Assembly: GCF_041435015.1 (NCBI RefSeq)
Contig: NZ_CP107989.1
Location: 10,168,001 to 10,232,000 of the forward strand
Length of the DNA stretch: 64,000 nucleotides
Origin: Streptomyces canus
Lineage (GTDB): Bacteria; Actinomycetota; Actinomycetes; Streptomycetales; Streptomycetaceae
Direction of reading: 5' to 3'
The notes below the pieces were generated by a model. It ran no database searches. It was not told the origin of the DNA and was given only the letters and a program-made list of their open reading frames with translations. The position numbers and the translations under genes were made by a program. Of this stretch, positions 35,079-44,389 are shown piece by piece; position 1 is the stretch's first letter; every line of letters begins with the position of its first letter.

Positions 35079-36081
35079 TCAGCCGCTGGTCGACTCCCGT
35101 ACCACCAGGGAGAAGTGGCTGACCGAACTCCTCCCGGTCTTGCGGGAGTTCGGCCTGGCCGATCCGCCGGGCGAGGAGCGCGACCGCCCGTTCGGCCATG
35201 GCGCCGTGATCCGGATCGATGGTGGACAGTGAGGGGACGAGGAACTCGCTGCTCTCGACGTTGTCGAAGCCGATCACCTTGACCTGCTCCGGGACCCGTA
35301 CGCCGGCGTCGGCGAGGCCGCGCAGCACGCCCATCGCCACGGTGTCCGTCACGCAGAACACACCGTCGAAGCCGAGCCCGCTCTCCACCATCTCCCGGGC
35401 GCGCCGCGCACCCGCCCGCATAGTGAACGCCTCCACGCTCTGGGTCAGACCGGGATCCACCCGCAGACCGGCACCCTCCAGTGCCGGTACCCGGTGTGGC
35501 GCAGGCTGGACACGTCCACCTCTTCACCCACGCCCGCACAGGATCGCGATGCGCCGGCAGCCCCGCTCGATCAGGTGGCGCGTGGCCGCCCGCGACGCAT
35601 CGACATTGGGCAGGGCGACGTGGTCCACCGGGCCCCCGAAGATCCGCTCACCAAGGGTGACCACCGGGTAGTCCACCTTGAGCCACTCGACATCGGCCGA
35701 GCCCATGCCCACGGGGCAGAGGAGGAGTCCGTCGTACAACCGGTTGCGCGACAGGGACAGCGCCTCCAGTTCGTTCTCGCGCAGCGCACCGGTCTGCTCG
35801 ATGCTCACTCTCAGGTCGTACCGCACGGCCGCGGCGATGATGGCGACATCCAACTCGCCGTAGTACGCACTGTTCACCCCCGGAACGGCGAGACCGATGG
35901 TGCCGGTCCGGCCCTTGCGCAGGTTACGGGCGGCCACGTTGACGCGGTAGTCGAGCCGGGCCATCGCTTGGAGGACCCTCTCCCGCGTCGCCCTGCGCAC
36001 GTTCGGGTGATCATTGATGACATGGGAGACGGTCATCGCCGAGACCCCGGCGGCCTTCGCCACGTCCTGGATGGTTGCCAC
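35079..36081 (-). pseudogene. LacI-family regulator broken by three frameshifts
   Basis: GTG 36081 (GGAGG 6 nt upstream) opens a normal LacI protein: TIQDVAKAAGVSAMTVSHVI, then a sensor domain to RHLIERGCRRIAILCGRG, where a TGA follows. The homologous continuation is in a second frame (EEVDVSSLRHTGYR, about 35484-35525) and then a third (ALEGAGLRVDPGLTQSVEAF onward). Near 35110 the frame shifts again into VSHFSLVVRESTSG and the stop at 35079-35081. One-base changes at each place would restore a 330-residue protein. It follows the GH51 gene by 43 bp in one operon and was presumably its repressor; the operators at 37.8-37.9 kb remain. Three errors in 450 bp are more likely decay than sequencing error, but reads should be checked. 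Confidence 0.85.
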
Positions 36082-36124
36082 GTCTACCTCCGGTCCAGGG
36101 TTGGCGCAGACGGCGCGGCGGGCC

Positions 36125-37651
36125 TCAGCGCATGTGGGCCACGGGCGCCCGGACGGTGAGGAACGAGTGCGGGGGAATCGTCAGCACCAGCCCCTGGCCG
36201 GTTGCCTTCACCGCATCGAACGGGCGCGGGACCACCGCCTCGGGCGTCTCCGGGGTGTTGTGGACCTGGAGCCGGTCCGCGGTCAGCAGGCGGGCGGTCG
36301 GCTCGCCGACGGAGCCGCCGCGCAGGTCGAGTGTCACCTCGGCGGGCTCCTCGGCGTCCAGATTGGTCAGTGAGATCAGCACGGTGCCGTCCTTGACGCT
36401 GGCGGAGGCGGAGAGCGTGTCGAGTTCGGTGTCCCCCACCCGGCGCCGGGCGTCCTGGGCACGCAGGTGCACGGCGAGCGAGGTGGCGTCCTGATGGCCC
36501 TTGTTCATTTCGAAGACATGGTACGTCGGGGTCAGGACCAGCGCGTCGCCGTCGGTGAGCAGCATGGCCTGCAGGACGTTGACGGTCTGGGCGATGTTGG
36601 CCATGTACAGGCGTGCCGCATGTCGGTGGAAGATGTCGAAGTGGGTGCTGGCCACGAGCGCGTCACGCAGGGCGTTCTGCTGGAACAGGAAGCCCGGGTT
36701 GGTGCCGGGCTCCGCGTCCCACCAGGTGCCCCACTCGTCCAGGACCAGCCCGACCCTGCGGCCCGGGTCATAGCAGTCCATGACCGAGGAATGGCCGGTG
36801 AGGATACGGTCGACCCGCTTGGCCGACAGCATCGTCCGGTAGTAGTCGTCCGTGTCGAAGACGGTGGCGCTTCCCTTCGATTCCCACGAGCCGCACACCG
36901 TGTACTGGTGAACGGACAGGCCCTGGAAGAAGGTGCGGGGCGTGGCCTCGCAGCCGAAGCAGCTGATCTGCTGCATCAGCGTCTCGGTCCACTTGTAGTC
37001 GTCACCGTTCGCGCCGGAGGCGATGCGGTACAGCGTGTTGCCGCCGTGGTCACGGCAGTACGTGGCGTACTGCCGGGCCAGATCGGCGGAATACTCCGCG
37101 CGCATGTTGCCGCCGCAGCCCCACGTCTCGTTACCGATGCCCCAGAACTTCACCCGCCACGGCTCCTCCCGGCCGTTGGCCTTGCGCAGCCGCACCATCG
37201 GGCTGTCGCCGTCACGGGTCAGGTACTCCACCCAATCGCTCATCTCCTGCACCGTGCCGGAGCCGACGTTGCCGCTGATGTACGGCTCCGCGCCGAGCAG
37301 CTCACACAGGGCCATGAACTCGTGGGTGCCGAAGTGGTTGTTCTCCTCCACGTTGCCCCAGTGGGTATTGACCATGCGGGGGCGCTGGTCCCGGGGGCCG
37401 ATGCCGTCCTTCCAGTGGTACTCGTCGGCGAAACAGCCGCCCGGCCAGCGCAGGTTCGGAATGTTCAGCGCGCGCAGAGCCCGCACGACATCCAGGCGGA
37501 TACCCCCCTCGTTGGGTATCGGCGAGTCCTCCCCGACCCAGAAGCCGCCGTAGACACAGCGGCCGAGGTGTTCGGCGAAGTGACCATAGAGGTGGCGGCT
37601 GATCATCGGGCCTTCGATGTCGAGGTTGATGACCGCGGTGACAGTGGGCAC
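36125..37651 (-). CDS. alpha-L-arabinofuranosidase, GH51
   Basis: A 508-residue GH51 enzyme releasing arabinose from arabinan, arabinoxylan or oligosaccharides. Acid/base Glu175 lies in [11 protein letters not shown] and nucleophile Glu306 in VLDEWGTWW. Other family blocks are [19 protein letters not shown] and [21 protein letters not shown]-terminal beta-sandwich follows. There is no signal peptide, so the enzyme is intracellular as usual for GH51. I chose GTG 37651 (GGAG 9 nt upstream); the longer frame to 37825 runs into the promoter. TTGACA on the minus strand at 37690-37695 may be its -35 box. Two GAAGCGCTTC operators lie upstream and a broken LacI gene downstream. Confidence 0.93.
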   Translation of the reverse strand: MPTVTAVINLDIEGPMISRHLYGHFAEHLGRCVYGGFWVGEDSPIPNEGGIRLDVVRALRALNIPNLRWPGGCFADEYHWKDGIGPRDQRPRMVNTHWGNVEENNHFGTHEFMALCELLGAEPYISGNVGSGTVQEMSDWVEYLTRDGDSPMVRLRKANGREEPWRVKFWGIGNETWGCGGNMRAEYSADLARQYATYCRDHGGNTLYRIASGANGDDYKWTETLMQQISCFGCEATPRTFFQGLSVHQYTVCGSWESKGSATVFDTDDYYRTMLSAKRVDRILTGHSSVMDCYDPGRRVGLVLDEWGTWWDAEPGTNPGFLFQQNALRDALVASTHFDIFHRHAARLYMANIAQTVNVLQAMLLTDGDALVLTPTYHVFEMNKGHQDATSLAVHLRAQDARRRVGDTELDTLSASASVKDGTVLISLTNLDAEEPAEVTLDLRGGSVGEPTARLLTADRLQVHNTPETPEAVVPRPFDAVKATGQGLVLTIPPHSFLTVRAPVAHMR

Positions 37652-37801
37652 GGGAGTACTCCAGCGTGTGGGGTTTGTATCGATAAAAATGTCAAGAGGC
37701 AGGTCATGGAAGCCGACCGGGCGATGAGCGCGACGCTGAGCGTTACGCGGTGCTGCACACCACCCGGTCGTAGCCGTATGAGGAGCGGTTCCGTAGCGAA
37801 T

Positions 37802-37817
37802 GTCGAAGCGCTTCGAC
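37802..37817. promoter_or_regulatory. LacI-type operator 1 of the GH51 gene
   Basis: GTCGAAGCGCTTCGAC is a perfect 16-bp palindrome with the GAAGCGCTTC core typical of LacI-family operators. It lies about 150 bp upstream of the GH51 start. Confidence 0.75.
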
Positions 37818-37925
37818 GCTGCCATTTCCCCCGGCGACTGTCAATGGACCCAGCAGAAGAAAGTGTCTTGCGGCAGAATCCCTTGCTTCAGACGAAACTT
37901 GCCCCTTACTTTGGCGCCCTGCAAG

Positions 37926-37938
37926 TGAAGCGCTTCGA
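37926..37938. promoter_or_regulatory. LacI-type operator 2 of the GH51 gene
   Basis: TGAAGCGCTTCGA contains the same GAAGCGCTTC core as operator 1, 119 bp away (core to core), a distance that allows looping or control of two divergent promoters. The divergent gene would be the GH42 relic starting near 38.06 kb. Confidence 0.65.
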
Positions 37939-38060
37939 TACCACCCGCAGGAAAGCCGCGCCCTGAGTCATGAGTTGAACCGCAGAAGCTTCGTCAGCGC
38001 AGCAGCCGCGGTCACGTGAGAGGCCGCACCGACCCCGCTGCTGTCCGGCCTGCGGGGGGC

Positions 38061-38210
38061 CTGTGTCCGGAGCAGTGCGATCCGATCCGCGAGCTCAGCG
38101 ACCGACCGGTGACGACGAACCTCATGCTGCCCTACTACGAGAGGCTGGACCTGTGGGCCTTCGCCCGTGAGCTCGACGTCGTCACCTCCGACCAGTATCG
38201 GTCCGTATAG
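38061..38210 (+). pseudogene. fragment of a GH42 beta-galactosidase
   Basis: The open stretch contains RELSDRPVTTNLMLPYYERL and DLWAFARELDVVTSDQY. These resemble the region of GH42 beta-galactosidases around VTTNFM and the W/DVVxNDHY motif. Both ends are missing and a stop follows at once. It faces away from GH51, so an arabino-galactan gene pair around the shared operators was probably lost by deletion. Confidence 0.55.
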
Positions 38211-38335
38211 GGCATGGGCTCCTCTGCCCACCTCGCCTTCTACGCCGACCGCTCCCGCTCGCCGGCGGCCGCCCCAATCACACCCCGAGGCTGTGCCTTG
38301 CCGGAGCCCGCCGTGACCTGTTGGAAGGGATCCTC

Positions 38336-38437
38336 ATGGTCGTCCTGAAGGCGGTCAGCGCCGAGCAGCAGGAGGGCTACGTAGGGCAGTTGGAGGCCTT
38401 CGCCGACACCCGCCGTGACCGCCTCGGGCAGCTGTAA
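38336..38437 (+). CDS. very small open frame, function unknown
   Basis: A 33-codon frame beginning MVVLKAVSAEQQEGYVG, with a good ribosome-binding sequence (GGAAGGG, 7 nt before the ATG) and a TAA stop. It is rich in Glu, Gln and Arg, as in a short helix. It may be a genuine peptide gene or the start of a truncated one; no family recognised. Confidence 0.3.
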   Translation: MVVLKAVSAEQQEGYVGQLEAFADTRRDRLGQL

Positions 38438-38700
38438 GAACTCGGCTGGTCGAGGTCCGCGGCAACGGCGCCTCAGGGACACGCACACCGCTGGGATGGC
38501 GCTCGTATACGCGAAGGAAAATCACCCACCCGGGAGCCACTGCGAGCGCCCACCGAGCCGCCATGGTCGGGGCGACCACGGACCCCCTGCCATCAGGCCG
38601 TCCATGACCCGCGGCCGCACCCCCCCCGGTCCACGGCTGGTCAGCACGGTGCGGAGTGCTCCCTCCTGGTGCCTCCACCCGACCGAGTAGCGTCCGGCAC

Positions 38701-39423
38701 GTGGCGACCATCAACGAGGTGCTGGCGGCGCTGCGCAGCGATCTGGAAATCCACGCCTGGCAGCCCGATGAGCGCGAACTCGACCTGGTGACAGGGGTGT
38801 GGGTGGAAGGTTGGGCCGGCGCTCGTGTGGTGTGTGTCGGGTTGCGCGTGGCTGGCTGCGGGGTTTTTCAGGGGTGGCTGGCTGGGGTCTGTGGTGTGGT
38901 GCGCCGCGATCGTGGGCTTCCTGACTGGTGTCTGGACGGGCGCGCATTGTGGTTCGTCCTTGGACGTCGTGTTGGGCCTGGTTGTGTGCGGGACGGGGGA
39001 GTTGCTTCAGATGCTGGGCGCTCGGATCGTGGGGCGACACTGTGGCCGGGCTGCCCGGCCGTCCCCTAAAGCTCGGTTGTGGTGGGGTGTTGCGTCTGTC
39101 TCCACTGTGTCCCGGAGTCTGTCCGGGTCTCCAGGGGTGTGGGGGTGGTCGGGTTGCTGGCAGCCCGGTTGCGGTGGTTTTTGCCCGTGTGCTGGCTGGT
39201 GTTGAGGATGGGGGAGGGTGGGCTGGGCGGCGCGGGCGCGGCCGGGGATCGGGGCGCGCTGTATTGGTTGCGGGTCGGCGTGGCCGCTGTGCCGGCCGCT
39301 GTCAGGGGGGCGGTGATGTCAGGCGGGGGACGTCGGCGGGGGAGAGGTCGGGGCGGGCGCGGTGGCGGTGTGTGGGGTGTCGCCGCCGGCGGCTCCGGGT
39401 GGCTCAGTGACCTGTACCGGCGG
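38701..39423. other. G/T-skewed region of unclear coding status
   Basis: From GTG 38701 about 37 codons (VATINEVLAALRSDLEIHAW and following) look coding. From about 38806 to 39423 the top strand then becomes strikingly rich in G and T (GTGTGGTGTGTG-like runs). One frame (38825-39205) could encode a protein with two hydrophobic stretches (WLGSVVWCAAIVGFLTGVW; SLDVVLGLVVCGTGELLQML), but start signals and codon bias are poor. I see no recognisable gene. The skew itself is unusual for this genome. Confidence 0.45.
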
Positions 39424-40137
39424 TCAGTTCGGGTCCAGCCGGTGGGCGAGGTCGTGGGCGGTGGCGCCGGTGAGGTCTCCGGCGTAGGGTCCGACGATCT
39501 CGATACGGCCGCCGGTGATGGACGAGGTCACGAAGGGGGTGCCCCAGAGCTTGCCGTCGATGATGATGGCGATTTCGTTGCGTGGGGGCGGGGTTGGGGC
39601 GATGGAGCCGGTGAGGGCGGCGAAACGGGTTCGGTCGGCGGGGTCGAGGGTGACCTCGACCCGCCAGGTGCCGTCGGCGCCGCTCTGGTCGGCCTTCGCG
39701 GAGGCGGCCTGGACGTCGGTCATGCCTGTGGCCCGGTCGGCCTGGACGCAGAACTCCGGGTGGGTCGCGCTCGCGGGTACGGGGTAGCCGCTGCTGCCCT
39801 GGGTGCAGGCGTGCTCGTTGGACGAGGTGACCGGCAGGAAGGAGATCAGGGCTGCCTTCGCGGTGTTCGTGGTGTCGCCTCCTGCGGCGGGCTGGCCCAC
39901 GTGGGCGCGCAGGGTCGCGCTGTCCGTGACGGTCACCCAGGCGGTGGCGACCGTGACGGCGGCGACGATGCCGACGCCGGCACGGGCCAGCCGCTGCCGC
40001 CGCCGGGCGATTCGCAGCGCGCCGTCGGCCAGGCCGGCCAGGTGGGCACCGGCGGCGTCACCGCTGCCGCGGACCTGGGAGTGCAGGGCGTGGTGCAACG
40101 ACGTTTCGTGCAGCGGGTGTTCGGTCGAGTCGTTCAT
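39424..40137 (-). CDS. membrane-anchored protein with SecDF-head-like domain, sigma-factor partner
   Basis: A 237-residue protein with a short cytoplasmic N-terminus, one membrane helix (AGVGIVAAVTVATAWVTVTD) and an extracytoplasmic domain. The end of that domain (VEVTLDPADRTRFAALTG, then NEIAIIIDGKLWGTPFV and ITGGRIEIVG) resembles the P1-head subdomain of SecD. Two Cys in the outer part (HACTQG and PEFCVQ) may form a disulphide. ATG 40137 lies in the stop of the sigma factor gene (ATGA), so it is co-translated with it. The arrangement is that of an accessory or anti-sigma-like partner, but no anti-sigma domain is seen. Confidence 0.75.
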   Translation of the reverse strand: MNDSTEHPLHETSLHHALHSQVRGSGDAAGAHLAGLADGALRIARRRQRLARAGVGIVAAVTVATAWVTVTDSATLRAHVGQPAAGGDTTNTAKAALISFLPVTSSNEHACTQGSSGYPVPASATHPEFCVQADRATGMTDVQAASAKADQSGADGTWRVEVTLDPADRTRFAALTGSIAPTPPPRNEIAIIIDGKLWGTPFVTSSITGGRIEIVGPYAGDLTGATAHDLAHRLDPN

Positions 40138-40682
40138 GCGACGACGCCCCTTCCGGAGGCGGTGGAGGAGGCGGCCGGCTGTCCCGCCCCGGCCAAGGCG
40201 GTACGGAGAGAGGCGAGGGCCTTGTGGGTCTGGCTGCGGACCGTCCCCTGGGCGATGCCCAGAATGGCGGCGATCTCCGCGTCCGGCCGGTCCTCGAAGT
40301 AGCGCAGCACGACCACCGCGCGCTGGCGCTTGGGCAGCCGCCGCAGCGCGGCCATGATGTCCTGCCGCTGGACCACGGTGTCGGCCCAGTCGACACCCTG
40401 CGCGGACGGCCGGTCCGGCAGGGTGTCGGTGACCGTCTCCCGTCCCCAGCTGAGCAGTCGGAAGCGGTCCACCTGGGCGTGGTAAAGCGCCCGGCGCACA
40501 TAGATCTCCGGCTGCTCCCGGTCGCGCAGCTTCGACCAGCGCCGAGCGGTGGCGGCAAGCGCGGTCTGGAGCAGGTCCCGGCCCTGCTCCCAGTCCCCGG
40601 TGAGCAGGTAGGCCGTGTGCAGCAGCGATCTCGACCGTGCCGCCACGAACTCGCGGAACTGGTGTTCCTCGTCGGCGTTCAA
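40134..40682 (-). CDS. SigE-family (ECF) RNA polymerase sigma factor
   Basis: A 182-residue ECF sigma factor of the Streptomyces SigE-family group. Region 2 is EFVAARSRSLLHTAYLLTGD, with DLLQTALAATARRW; region 4 is LRRLPKRQRAVVVLRYFEDR with the helix-turn-helix PDAEIAAILGIAQGTVRSQT. The start is probably TTG 40682 (LNADEEHQ) with GAGGG just upstream; longer in-frame starts give an Arg-rich, non-domain extension. It directs its own regulon, probably under envelope stress, and is coupled to the membrane protein gene behind it. Confidence 0.88.
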   Translation of the reverse strand: MNADEEHQFREFVAARSRSLLHTAYLLTGDWEQGRDLLQTALAATARRWSKLRDREQPEIYVRRALYHAQVDRFRLLSWGRETVTDTLPDRPSAQGVDWADTVVQRQDIMAALRRLPKRQRAVVVLRYFEDRPDAEIAAILGIAQGTVRSQTHKALASLRTALAGAGQPAASSTASGRGVVA

Positions 40683-40882
40683 TGCGCCCTCCCTCGTTTC
40701 TCTGTAAAGACGGGCGCGGAAGGAGGTTCGACTGCCCCGCCGGCCAGACTTTCTCGCCCGCAAGCCCGCCGGGCTCCTCGCGGGGCGGCGTGATGGCCGC
40801 ATAGGTCAGAGCATGGACATGATCGTCGGCGTCGTCGGCATCGCGTACGCGCACTTCTCCGTCAGCGAGCGTGTCGAGCCGG

Positions 40883-41347
40883 GCCGGCACTCTCGCGGTG
40901 ATGCTGCCGCTGCGTCTGCTCGCGAGGGGTGAGGCGACCCCGGGCGCGATCGCCTGCGTTTCGCCGTGGACCGACCTGACCCTTCAGAACGCGTCGGTGG
41001 ACGCGAACGAAGACCACGACAAGATGCTCAGCAGGAAGACCCTCGAACTCTTCCGCTGAGCCTGGCTGCAGGACCCCGCGGTGGACTTCACCGACCCCCG
41101 GATCAGCTTCGTGAATGCCGATCTGACCGGCGCGCCGCCCACGATCGTCCACTACGGCGGGTACGAGACTCTCGCCGACGACGGCGCCCAGCTCGGCCGC
41201 CGCCTCACGGACTTCAAGGTCACCTCCGAAGTCCCTCCGATGCCCCGGGGACAGCACTCCTTCGTCCTGGCCGCCGGGCGGGTAGCCGAGGTGGGCCAGG
41301 CCATCGGGCAGATGGGTCAGTGGCTGCGTGAGCCCCTCGGCGCCTGA
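40883..41347 (+). pseudogene. HSL-type esterase lacking its N-terminus and interrupted by a stop
   Basis: The reading AGTLAVMLPLRLLARGEA, then CVSPWTDLTLQNASVDANED and LELFR, stops at TGA 41057-41059. It continues in the same frame with AWLQDPAVDFTDPRISFVNA, PPTIVHYGGYETLADDGAQL and HSFVLAAGRVAEVGQAIGQM. This is the C-terminal half of an alpha/beta-hydrolase of the HSL class. The nucleophile motif GDSAGG survives only as AGT and the oxyanion HGG is gone. A deletion joined it to unrelated sequence at about 40880. Confidence 0.8.
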
Positions 41348-42184
41348 TCAGAGGAACCCTCATGATCGTCGGTGGTCCTCCGCAGTAAGGGGCGGGAGGT
41401 GGCGGGGCGGCCGGCCACGCAGGACCTGGACCGGCGCACCGGCATCGGAGCAGCAGACATTGAAGGAGTACCGCTGCTTCCGCGGCATCGCCGGCGCCCG
41501 GGTCGAAGACCACGAGGGCATCGCGGCGACCGGTCATCCGGCCTTCGCGGGCATGCCCCGCGAGGAGGCCACCTTCAACGGCACCTGCGGCACGGTGGAA
41601 ACCACCACCCCGGCTACGAGCCCTGGCATGGGCTCGATCAGCGCCCGGCGCGTCTGAGAGGTCGCTGGGATCGGGGCCGTGCGGGGTCATGTGTGCGACG
41701 TAGCCGACCGCGGTCGGCTACTGCCAGCGGTCAAAAGGCGGCGTTCGGGGGCGTGTGGGGAGCAGGCTGGAGCAGTCAGGCACGCAGCTCGGCAAGCTGG
41801 ACGTCCTTGGATGTGACGCGAACGAGGAGTTTCCCGCCCTGTATTCCCGAGGAGTGCGGAAAGCAACGGGTCGCAGAACGGTTGAGGACCGCGCTGTGGC
41901 GGGGACCGGTGTGGGTGCGCGGGGGCGAGGGCCTCGGTGCCGCGGTGGGTGGGGATGCATCTGCGGGGCCGGCACTGGGCACGGCCGAGCGGACACACAG
42001 CCGTCCACCTCGAAAGAGTTGACGGCTCTCGCCGTTTTTCTGAGCGAGCCCCGTTTGCGGGGGCCCGTCTCTGTTTCGACCAGAGTCTGCACCCGGTTGC
42101 CCACACTGTCATCGCAAGCGGCGTCTTGGCCAGTGTGACCGGCTTACGCCCGGGCATGCCTTCCTCCCTGGCCCGACGCGAAGG
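41348..42184. other. 837 bp with no recognised gene
   Basis: Open frames exist on both strands, but none has a ribosome-binding site with a recognisable domain. A short stretch at 41450-41560 (LKEYRCFRGIAGARVEDHEG) looks coding and may be another fragment. The region is probably old insertion or deletion debris. Confidence 0.5.
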
Positions 42185-43042
42185 TCAGCGGTGATTGCGC
42201 GCGGTGGTGTGGATGTGTTCCAGGGCGTCGAGGACGATGGTGTGGCGGTGCCAGTGCAGCCATCGGCCCACGGTGGTGCCGGTCTTCTCCAAGGCGGTGA
42301 GCTGTGTCTGGCTGAGGCCTGCCAGGGGTTGTTCGTGGTGGGAGGAGATCATGCCGAGCACCTGGCCACGACTGGTCAGGGGAAGGCTGTGAGCGGCGCG
42401 GCTGCCGGCCTGGAGGATGGCGTGGCGGGAATCGTCATCGAAGATGTCGGCTGATTCGACGTCTTTCACGGTGATCTGCTGACGCTGCTCGGCGGCCTGC
42501 GCGCACGCGGTGGTCGAATCCTTGACGAAGGCGAAGAAGTCGGTGAAATGCCGGTTCAGGCCGGTGTGCTTCTCCAGGCGCAGCATCCCGTGTTCGGCGA
42601 GCTGGACGTTGCCCATATCGGTTTCGGTGACGTGCAGGACTCGCCGCAGCGCCGTCCGGAGAACCACTGCTTGACTTTCGACATCCGCCCCTTGCAGCGC
42701 CAGATCCGGCAGCGCAGGGGCGACGAAGCGGGCCCGGCGCGGAAACCACTGCCCGGCCCCGGCGTCCGGGCCGGCGATGCGCACCACGGCGTCAGCGAGC
42801 GTGTGCAGCTTGATGTTGAAGCGCTGAGACGTCTGCTTCAGCAGTTCGAACCCTTCGGCGGGACGGGCCAGACGGTAGCGGTGGACCAGGATTCGCTGCG
42901 CCGGTTCGACCGCGGCCCGCGCGAGCTGCCGGTTGCGCACCTCGAGTGCGCCCGCCGAAGCGGTGGGTACGTCCTCACAAGGGCCGTCCGTGCGGGGACC
43001 GGCTGGCAAGGGGCCGGACATCTCTTGGCTTCCGTCGATCAC
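42185..43042 (-). CDS. ANTAR-GAF regulatory protein
   Basis: A 285-residue protein. Residues near 35-95 form an ANTAR RNA-binding domain (RAAVEPAQRILVHRYRLARP; FELLKQTSQRFNIKLHTLAD) that normally binds twin hairpins in mRNA leaders to prevent termination. The rest, from about 125 on, is a GAF sensor domain (TETDMGNVQLAEHGMLRLEK; HSLPLTSRGQVLGMISSH). The usual actinobacterial order is GAF then ANTAR, so this reversed order is notable. GTG 43042 has AGGAGG 7 nt upstream. Targets and ligand are unknown; no target hairpin pair was found nearby. Confidence 0.82.
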   Translation of the reverse strand: MIDGSQEMSGPLPAGPRTDGPCEDVPTASAGALEVRNRQLARAAVEPAQRILVHRYRLARPAEGFELLKQTSQRFNIKLHTLADAVVRIAGPDAGAGQWFPRRARFVAPALPDLALQGADVESQAVVLRTALRRVLHVTETDMGNVQLAEHGMLRLEKHTGLNRHFTDFFAFVKDSTTACAQAAEQRQQITVKDVESADIFDDDSRHAILQAGSRAAHSLPLTSRGQVLGMISSHHEQPLAGLSQTQLTALEKTGTTVGRWLHWHRHTIVLDALEHIHTTARNHR

Positions 43043-43740
43043 AACGGCACCTCCTGAGGGCATAAGGACACGAAAGGACCGCAGGAGCGCACGCCTGCTC
43101 GCGACGCGTCCCGCGGTGTGCCTGTGGCCTAAGCACTCGCCCTCAGCCTAAACACACGACCTTCCGGCCCGGTACAGGGCCTCACCTGCCAGAAGTTCGA
43201 AATCGCGGGCTCGCGGAGTCGTCGGGCTCCAGCCTTGGCTGTCGTGTGCGGCGAAGAGTTCGAGAGTTCCCGGACAGGCGTGTGTGCTCCTGAATGGACG
43301 GCGGAGGGTGCGGAGGCTGGATCCGAACATCGCACGGGAGGCAGTACGGATCCTGGTGGCGACGCTCGAGACTGAGGACTGGACGGTGGAGCCGACCACC
43401 ACCACCGCCGTCGACGAGTGGCGTGTGCGGTACCGGAGGGAAGAACCGCTGCCCATCGATGCTCATCGTCCCCGGCCAAGGGGCGCCAGTACACACGGTG
43501 GCGCGACGACCACGACGGACACCAGGACGACCAGACACTGCACCAGTGTGGTGGAGATTCTCTGCTGCTCTCTCGGCTCTGGCCCCTGTCCGGGGAGGAG
43601 ATCGATCTTGCTTCGTAGACGGCGAAACGGGACCCGGAACGGCACGCAACGAGCAGCAGCTACGACGATGGCTCGGACCGGCCTGACCGCAGCCGCTCCG
43701 AGCCGTCCCTCGTCCAAGGCCGCCGGATCGCGAGCTCTTA
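43043..43740. other. 698 bp with a possible unknown gene fragment
   Basis: On the plus strand, codons from about 43310 to 43460 look coding (RLDPNIAREAVRILVATLET, then EDWTVEPTTTTAVDEW), but no start, family or proper end could be assigned. The rest is not recognised. The IS5-family element inserted at its right edge (TTA at 43738-43740). Confidence 0.4.
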
Positions 43741-43852
43741 GAAGCTGTTGTCTTTTCGGGCGTGATCGGTGCGTTTCCGCTGGTCGGGGATAGCAGTGGT
43801 GATTCCGTGGGAGTCGTGGCCTGTCGGGTCGTCGCTCCCCGGGAGGTCACGA

Positions 43853-44389
43853 ATGCCGTCCGTCGTCGGACTGCTGGAACAGCACGAGGTCGCCGCTCGC
43901 CGTCGAGTCGACGGGCTGCGGGAGGAGGCCGACCGCATCCAGGCCGAACTGGCCGCGGCCGAGCAGGAATGGCAGGAGTGGGCGATTGCCCGCAGGCGGG
44001 TCGACACGGTGCTGGCTCCGGACGGCGGCAACACCGCCGGCACAGAGGTCACTGAGGAAGCGCGGGATGCGGACGCGCCGCCGGAACCCCGGGACGCGGC
44101 GAAGCCGAAGTCGCAGGTTCCGGTGTGGCGCCAGGGGCTGGCCTGGTCGGTGCTGTCGGTCGACTACCAGCGCATCCTCACGACGCTCGCAGACCGGGAC
44201 CGGCTCCATCAAGGGCCGCTGACCTGCCAGGAGATGGCCCAAGCGTTCGGCATGGACGTGGTGCCGGCACGAGTGGAGGCACTGCGGTCGAAGGCGAAAC
44301 GCCTGGTCGCGCGGGGCTGGCTGGCCGAGCGGCAGCCGGGCCGGTTCACCCTCGCGGCAGGCGTGACCGGGCCAGGCGGCGCGTCATGA
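43853..44389 (+). CDS. IS5-borne companion protein, coiled coil plus winged-helix-like
   Basis: A 178-residue protein. Residues 1 to about 58 are a heptad-rich coiled coil (LLEQHEVAARRRVDGLREEA; DRIQAELAAAEQEWQEWAIA). A variable linker follows, then from about 95 a winged-helix-like domain (VLSVDYQRILTTLADRDRLH; GPLTCQEMAQAFGMDVVPAR; VEALRSKAKRLVARGWLAER). GGGAGG lies 6 nt before ATG 43853. Its last 44 nt overlap the 3' end of the transposase gene on the other strand. Similar proteins recur in streptomycetes in my memory but with no named function. A role in target choice, transposase control or DNA-end binding is inference. An ordinary host gene trapped by the IS is less likely because it fills the space between the end and the transposase. 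Confidence 0.75.
   Translation: MPSVVGLLEQHEVAARRRVDGLREEADRIQAELAAAEQEWQEWAIARRRVDTVLAPDGGNTAGTEVTEEARDADAPPEPRDAAKPKSQVPVWRQGLAWSVLSVDYQRILTTLADRDRLHQGPLTCQEMAQAFGMDVVPARVEALRSKAKRLVARGWLAERQPGRFTLAAGVTGPGGAS

Noticed and set aside
38825-39205. Possible two-helix membrane protein
   Set aside because: The hydrophobic stretches come from the G/T-rich composition. Poor start and biased codons; kept only as a note in the region entry.
40813-40929. Plus-strand frame starting MDMIVGVVGIAYAHFSVSER
   Set aside because: It looks like a start but runs into the esterase relic in another frame and ends after 38 codons. No family recognised and no ribosome-binding site.
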